Positions 51,887 through 60,800 of a stretch of 64,000 nt of DNA are shown piece after piece. The position numbers and the translations under genes are program-made. Source of the DNA: Acanthosepion esculentum (Eukaryota; Mollusca; Cephalopoda; Sepiida; Sepiidae). How positions within the stretch are numbered: position 1 is the stretch's first letter; each line of letters begins with the position of its first letter. The DNA lies in contig OZ038482.1 in assembly GCA_964036315.1 (NCBI GenBank), positions 17,641,569-17,705,568 on the forward strand. The letters run 5' to 3'. Under the pieces are notes generated by a model, which did not search any database, was not told the origin of the DNA, and saw only the letters and a program-made list of their open reading frames with translations.

Positions 51887-54800
51887 GTAAACAAACCTAA
51901 AAACAGTTATTTCTGATGAAAGATCGAGGTCGATCTGAAATATCAAATTACATATATATAAAAAAAATATAAATAAATACTTTCATAAAAAAAACATATT
52001 TTCTTTAATTTACAACTTTTTAGTTGTTTTTTTCTACGAGTCATTCCGTGTCAAATCAACAAGGGTCTGACAATCACCAACACAATTTTTTTTTTTCAAA
52101 TCTGATACATGTATAGAGCTTCATGATAGAAATTAAATTGTGGCTTTTTTAAATCTCCAGGTCAAAGGGTTCTCGAGATATGAGCCTTTGACCTGTACTC
52201 AAAAGGGGAATTTTGGAAAATAGTCATAAAGTTTAAATATCAATATCTTGGTTGTTTTTCATTTATAAATCTTATACCATTTTAAAATACTTGGATAGAT
52301 CTAAAAGGTGATCTATTTTTTTTTTTTAAAGGTCAAATAAGGTCATTTGTTCTTGTCCTTAAACTTTGACCTTTAATTTCTCAAAAAATGTATCTTTAAT
52401 TTTTTTTAAAATTTGACAACAAATTTGTCTGCTTTATGGTAAGATATGTACAAAATCTTCAATGGACTTTTGATTTACAAGGGTTTTACTGAGTTGGGCC
52501 AAATTCAAAATGGTGGAGTTTGGCATTTGCTAACATTTTTATATCTCCCAATATGGTCAAGTTATATATTTTTAGATAGCTCTTTGAATGCTGATTAATA
52601 TTCACATAAGAACTATGATCATCAAATCAACAGGATTTGTGTTATTTGTGGTTAAATGTTGCCCAATTTGGTGGAAAATAAACAACCATATTTTTGGTTT
52701 TGTTTACATTTTTATTATGCAACAAATAGATTTTTATAAAACAATTATTTAAAAAGTGTCATGAATTAATGTTTAGATACCATAAAACAATATGGAAATA
52801 TGCAACAAATCATGTCAATGGCTAACAAATTTTTGTTGACATTTGACATGGTACACTACATGCACGAAACAATCAAATTTTCATTATTTTTATATATATT
52901 TAAAGTATTTAGTTTTGATCTGAAAAAGTGAAACATTAAAATGAATATTTAAAAAAAGATTCCTAACATTTACAAAGATATTAACAAGCAGACTTATTTT
53001 CCTTGTTCAAATACCTGTTTAAATAGAAAAGAAAAATTTGGATATGCAAACCACTTTTTCACTCAAATTTTTTGTGATGACCAACCTTGATTGTATCTTT
53101 TATTTCAGGTTATTTCAAGAAATTCTCTTTTCTAAAATATTTTAAACTTTTCCATCTCAATTTTCGAAAGTTTATAAGTTTTTCCAGTGTCAGTTACTGG
53201 ATCAACTAAACTAAAAATATCAGAATAATTTAAAATGAGTATACCTGCATGTAATGGTTATCAGAAAAATGGAAAAGAGCTCTTCAGTTGTAAAAATGTC
53301 AATTTTTACCTCTTCATTATCAGGATATTTTTAAGCACACACCCTAACCTCCAATTCTTTTCATAGATTGCTGTAACAAATCCCTTAATGTTTTCAAGCT
53401 CTATATAGTACCGTTTTATAATTTTAACTACTTTTCTTTCATCCTGAGTTGACACTGTTTTTACTTTTACCTCTTCCTGAGACACAGGAATAAAACTATG
53501 TAATGTTTGACTTCCTGGAATTGTTGAGGCATTTTTAATCTATTTTAAGATTTCTGCTTCATTTGTCAAGGAATACAAAATATTTATGCCTGAACTATTT
53601 TTTTCTTGCATAATCAAACAAGTGTCACTATTTGTTTATTATATGGTTGCTGCAGGCTTGATTTTGTTGCTAATCTCTTAATAGTGCCACCTAACCCATC
53701 ACATGGTACTTTCCCATGAGATGTGGCAAAAAGTGACACTCTGCATCAATACTAAAGTCAGCACAAATTGATAAAATTTTTATAATGTGAAGTGGCACCA
53801 TCAGAGAAATAGATCAGATTTTTTTATTTTACAATTAAGATTTTTTTCAGTATTTCTATAAGTTTTCTTTGGAACAAATCAACAGCTACTGTGTCATGCT
53901 TGAAACAATCTGATATAAATACAACATTAATATGCTCCAGCTCTTTGCCTTTCTTAATAATAGACAAATGAATGTAATGTAACTTGAGAATTATTCCAGT
54001 AGAAGCCTTGTTCTGCATTCTACAAAGTAAATGAATAATTCTCAGCAAAATCTGCAATAACTATGACTTCACCTTTCATCAAAGAACTTTTCTTATTACA
54101 ACAATTTTGATTGTTCTTTGGCAATGAAATCATGCTTTTTCAAGGTTTTGAAGGCCTATGCAAAAAAGTTTCAATAAATTCTTCTTTAGATTATGATACA
54201 GTCTTCAATGTGGTTTTATCAATTGATAGCTACAGTTTGAAGATAAAATCATATATTAAATTTTTATTTAGAATTTCTTCTATCTATAAAACAAAATCTT
54301 CCATCAAATTGCTACAAGTTGAGCAGTCACCCAAGTAGCAGTTAGATGTTGCTTCATTGCATATAACAGCAGCTATGCATTGGTGGTAATCTGTTAAATG
54401 ATATTGTTCATCTTGAGTCAGTGTACCAAGATGAGCCTCCACAATCATCATTCATATTTTGATGTAGTGTACAAACACAGACAGTGTGTTTCCAGCAATA
54501 CCTGCTAGGATACATTCCTTTGGTCTGAGCTCAGCAAATTTTGAAAAAGTAATTCTGTTTGGATTCTTTGATTTAAGTAATTGGTATGCCTCTTTCAGGT
54601 TACTTTTGTTCCTGAACTCTTTTACCATTCTTTAAGACTGTCTTATAGTCACTTTTCCAGGCATCACTCTGTTGAATTCTTCACTCTTATAAAATGGCAC
54701 AACTTTGTCAATTGTCTCTTGTGTGAATCTACGTTTTTGTATATTTGGTAGAGATAATATTCCTTGTTCATTTACAAGTATTTTAGCTTGTCTTCCCATG

Positions 54801-57800
54801 TATGTTGTGGTGCCAAATTCCATTTGAATTCTTTGGATACTCCAGCTTTTTGGAAGTATTATCAAAATTTGTATGTTTTGGGACCTCTTTTCATAAGCTG
54901 AAAATTTTTCTTTTAGTTGTGTAATAATTTCACTTTCATGAAAAATTTTAGTTCATAATTTAATTTTTGATACTGCTCCTTTAATTTTTCCTACATTTTA
55001 TTCCACATAACTGGTTTGTTTTTAAAGTTTTTGACGTTCGATTGGTGATTCACCAAGAAGTTGCAATTCATTTTCAGTATCTACAAAAATGCTAGAAGGC
55101 TGTGGCTGGTCTTCAGCTGATGTTGAAGTACTTTCAGAAAACTCAGGTAATCCTGTTAATTTTATTTAGCAATGGGTTTGCTTGTTAATCTTTGTAAATG
55201 TTAAAAATCTTTGTTTAAATATTCATTTCAATGTATCACTTTTTCAGATCAAAGCTTAATTTTTTAACTACATGTTAGCCATTAACATGATTTGTTGCAT
55301 ATTTTTATATTTTCTGTTATCTTAACATTAATTCATGACACTTTTTTAAATAATTATTTTCATTATGTCATTTTTTCATATAAACATGTATTTGTTGTAT
55401 AATAAAAATTTAAACAAAACCAAAAGTAAGTTTGTTTATTTTTCACCAAATTGGTCAACATTTAACCACAAATAACACAAATCCTGTTGATTTGATGATC
55501 ATAGTTCTCATGTGAATATTAATCAGCATTCAAAGAGCTTTCTAAAGATATACAACTTGACCATATTGGGAGATATAAAAATGTTAACATATAGTGGAAA
55601 ATACCAAAATCTGCCATTTTGAATTTGGCCCAACTCAGTAAAACCCTTTTAAATCAAAAGTCCATTAAGGTTTTTGTACATATCTTACCATAAAGCAGAC
55701 AAATTTGTTGTCAAATTTTTAAAAAAATTAAAAATACATTTTTTGAGAAATTAAAGGTCAATATTTAAGGATACAATCAAATTATCTTATTTGACCTTTA
55801 AATGAAAAAATAAATAGATCACCTTTTAGATCTATCCAAGTACTTTAAAATGGTATATAATTTAGATTTGTAGGTGAAAAAACAACTAAGATATTGCTAT
55901 TTAAACTTTGACTATTTGCCAAAATTTCCATTTTTGGCAAAGGTCAAAGGTTCATATCTTGGGATTCCTTTGACCTAGAGATATAAAATAGGTATAATTC
56001 AATTTCTATCATGAAGCTCTATAAATGTACCAAATTTGAAAAAAAATCTGTGTTGGTGACGGTCAGACTCTTACTAATTTGACAAGGACTGACTTGTACA
56101 TATAAAAAGATTGTCTCTGTATACTTAGGGCTTTTTCTCAGACAAGCAATATGGCTTCTGCAAGTCAACTGCTGATGTACTGACAATAATTACACAAAGA
56201 GTCTATCATGCTCTAGATAAAAATGCTGAAGCCCGGGCTGTAGCTTTGAACATCTCGAAAGCCTTTGACAGAATTTGGCATACAGGTTTTCTCCACAAGC
56301 TGAAAAGTTATGATGTCTCCAGACACATCTTTGAACAGATCCAGTCTTTCCTATCAAATTACGAAATGAAAGTTATCCTGAGTGGCCACTCATCTACATC
56401 CTTTTATACTAACGTGGATGAACCCCAGGGCTCCATCCTTGGTCCTACTTTGTTTTTAATTTAGATTAATGACCTTCACGTTGACATCAGCTCTCAACTT
56501 GGCATCTACACTGATGACCCAACCATCTATTCCTGTCTCAATAGTAAGGCTGATCAGTCTGACGAGGTCAAAATAGCTGTCAATGTCCAAAACAAAGTCC
56601 AGTCCGTCATTAACTAGGGCAAAAGATGGCTTTTAATACCTCCAAAACTAAGCTTCTCTCCATTAATCATCTGACAGACCCCGCTCTGCCTTCCATCAGC
56701 ATGGCTGATGCTAACCTCTAGGAAAGTGACTCATTGCACCTTCTCAGGTGACATGAAGTGAAAACTATATTGAATCCATTGTTAAGTCAGCTGCCAAGAA
56801 AGTTAGTTCACTGTGTTGTACAAGAATTTTTCACTTCAGAATCCATCTTACATATCTATAAGATTACCATTCCTCCATGCTTAGAATATTGCTGCCACAT
56901 ATGGTTAGGTACCCCTGCTATTTACCTAGAGCTCGTTGATAGCCAAAGAAAAATCAGCAATATTATTATTCCTTATCTGGCAACTTGGCTTCAGTCACTT
57001 ACCCACCACTGTAAGGTTGCCTCTCTCTGCCTTTTCTACAAATACTTTCATGATAATTGTTTGGATGAGCTCTTCGCTATGGTACCTAGATTTCATAAAT
57101 TTAAGTGCAGTACTAGACTAGCATCATGATCTCATCAATTTACAGTTAAGCTGGTTAGAGGTAGCTGTAAGTTCTATGCTAACAGTTTCTTTTCTTGCAC
57201 TTCTCACTTGTGAAACTCCCTTCTGACTCTATGCTTTCCAGCCAACTTTAATTTGCAAAAAATTAACTGCAATGTCACTCACTATCTACTGTCCTCCTGA
57301 TTACTCTTTTCTCTTTCCACTCATTATTAATGTTTCTGTTCCTAATTCTACCACAACCTGTAAGCACTTGTGCTTTAGTGGCTTTTACTGCTCTGCTTGG
57401 GGGTGATACTGATTTAAAAGAAAAAACAAAAAAAAATAGATGTAATATGCTGATGAAAGAAATTCTAGAGATAAAAAAACGACAAAAATAATAATATAGA
57501 TACAGAGACTAATACTTGTTGTAGATTTGGCCTTTTGACCAAAGAGAATGATGAAAAAAGATGTTAAAAATCTGAATTTTAAAACCTGCTTGTGTCCTTT
57601 TACTAGATATGAAATTGGACCGGTACGTGGGAGTGCATGTGTTATATTACTGAGGGAATCTAGTAATTTGGGGTCAATTGTTAGCCACAATTAGGGTTGT
57701 AAAAGGTTTAAAGCTGGCTTTTTGTGAGAACTGTAATCATAAAGTATACCTAAATTTCTATTTAACCCAGAAATGTGTGAATTTATTTTTAAAAAAAATT

Positions 57801-60800
57801 TTTTTCTTTTCACAGAATGCTAAAGCTGGCTGAGTCACTTACTGAAATCCACATGGGATTTAACAAATTAACCACCCTTCCGCCTGAAATTGGCAAATAC
57901 ACCAAACTTCTTTACCTGGACATACGGTAAGAAATAATGTAGAATGTATTTTTCAGGAATTTATAGAAATTTTCATTAAAATCTTTCATAAATATTGGCT
58001 TATGGCCACATCACATTAAAACATTGGTTCCTATATGATCACCAAAATTAAGCAATGTTGAGCCTGGTCAGTACCTAGATGGGTGACTGTTTGGGAATAC
58101 CAGGTGCTGTAAGCTTGGATGTGCAAGTGATATAATGGGTAACAGCTTGGAATTGTTAATTAAAGTGCCAAAATCCCATTTCTGTTTGGTTCATTATATT
58201 CACTTATGCACAAATACTTTTGGGAAAGGTGTGAATCCATATCTTCTCCTTCCCAGCTATGGGTTAATTAGTAAGACTTGTATCACTATACCATTATCTA
58301 AAAAAAAAACAAAAAAAAAAACTAAAATTTTAACAATCTAAAAATATTTTCTGGCTTTAAATAACCTGCAATGGGTTGATAAGCCATAGAAAACAAATCA
58401 GTCAAATCAAATTCATAAATATTACATTATTTATAGCATTTAGATTTTACTTTAGTCAAGGTTTGTTGTCTACTGTTTGAATACATTATATAACAGGGTG
58501 TTTACTTAAACATGGGTATGAAAATATACATTTGGAATATTAGGAAACATATATGGTATACAATTTGAACTCTTCATCTGACTCATAGGGTTTTGAGCTT
58601 AAGAAATACAATAAGAAAAAGGATGGAAGATTGTAAAACAAAACTAATTCATCCATTTGATTTGATTTTATGATGTTTATTGAATTTTGCATTAAATCTT
58701 TTTTCAGAAATAACTGCTTGTCAGACCTCCCTGAAGAATTGTCTAAAATTGTTAACTTGAGAGAAATAAATCTTTCACATAATCAGTAAGTAATTATTTT
58801 CACTGTTATTAAGATAAATCCCCAGTATCTTTAATTTATTATGGGAATTTTATAAGAATATTGAAACTTAATTTTCTATTTGGTATATACTATATGCACA
58901 TATCAAATATTTTTTAACCCCTTCTTTCTGTACTTGTTCTTAATACAACATTTAAGCTGATCCATTCTTTAGCCCATGTTAAGGGTATTCTGTGAAGTGA
59001 GGGGCAACATTGGTGGGTGGGGGTAGCTCAATCAAACGATGATAGAAAACGCTGTTGGGAAGTCTTCCAGATATAATTTGAGTACTTGGTGTTCATTGTG
59101 TGTTGAATTATACCAATTCATATATTAATAATTATTTTTCTGTCACCATTTTTTTTTCCTCATGCAATAAACCAAAAAAATGACAAAGACTGGATCAGCT
59201 TGTGGGTTATCCCACTGAACTTTGCTAAAAAAAAAAAATTGTAGCTAGGGGCTGCTCTTTAAGCTTATAAAAAAGCATGCCTTTTGCTTCCCAGCCTCTT
59301 TTTACAGCTTTGGCCTTCAGAAGTAGTCACATGTTGGTAAAAAGCACATTCATTTTAATGGTTTTCTCCCTTGACTTTTGTACTCTCTCATGCATGCTTG
59401 TTGCAAACACACACACACACATTCTTATAGCTAGTTACATTTTTTTTTCCTTTTCATCACATGTAACTCCTTTGTTAATACATGGACTGTTGTTTGTCTT
59501 ATATTTTCTTGTTTTGTGTCAACATTTTTTAATTGGACTCACATTGAGTTAGCCAATATTGTTTGTAGGATAAAGTTTTCCAGGAGTCTGCAAATATTTA
59601 GGCTCCAAAGTGTTGATTCCTGCAACAAAATGGTGACTAAATATTTACCCAAACATTCCACAACAAGCTGAAAGATTGTTAACCTCAGCAAGAATACAAA
59701 GAAAGGATTCAGTTATCAGAATAATATTTGGAAGATTAAGGATTCTTCTAGAATATAATATCGTTTATGTTATACTCTGTTGAAATTAGATCTCTTTCTG
59801 ATTCATTCTGCACGCTGGCCAGATGTAAATGCCATGAAGGCAAAGAACGAAATAACAAAAGCCATTTTCTGCACATTAGGCTCCACGCAACATATCTGGC
59901 CTACGAAGCAAGCTCTGGAAATGGCCAACATTCCTGCCAGGGAGAGAAAGATGCCCCTGGGGACTACCAGACTCACTTAAAAGCTTGTCTCTAAGAACAA
60001 CACCAGCAGTTGCAGCTCTGCAAGGCCACTGGCCATCACACAGGGCACAGCTGTTGCTGCTGCAACCAGCACCATGACATCTTGACAACAGAGTTGCAGC
60101 CCAGCATGCCACCATCCGTTACACAGGGTGCTGCTGTTACTGCCACCATGACCATCACGATTGATACCACTCCTAGACTTGACTAACCACCTTGACTCTC
60201 CAGTTTTATGTTGATAACATCTTGATCGTGTCACCTCGGCAAACACCAGCCACAAGTGGCCAACTATCCAGCTTTGACACCACCCAACTACAAGCCTTTA
60301 TCGTCAGTGATGCTGTCACCTCAGCAAATACTGATATGATAACATCGCAACTTCAACTCCACCCAGCTACATGCCTTCATTGTTGACAACACTGTCACAA
60401 CAGTAAATACATGATAACATCTCAACTTCAGCACAATGTCACCTCAGCAATACTGACTTGATAACATCTCCACATTGACAACACGAAGCTACTAGCCTTC
60501 CTTGTCACCAACACTGTCCTCTCGGCAAATCCAACTCTGCAAACAGCAAAATCTGATTCCACAAAACAAATGACTAACTCCACAACCAAGCGACTCCAAC
60601 TCTGCAAAACAAGTGACTCTAACTCCACAAGGAAACAACTCCAATTCTGCAAGCATGTAACCTACTTGACCCACCAACATGCACCTAACATATCTGTGAC
60701 CTTGGCCAGGCCAGGCCAGCACAAGAAATAGGCCAACTCCCAGTGCTACGCTTACACCTGATCGCTATCTTGACGGTCGCCCACTGAAACTGACATTTCA

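Noticed and set aside
57385..57690. Minus-strand open frame of about 100 codons
   Set aside because: N-terminal text is protein-like (PKLLDSLSNITHALPRTGPI) but it turns into a hydrophobic low-complexity tail; no family recognised and transposon debris is likely.
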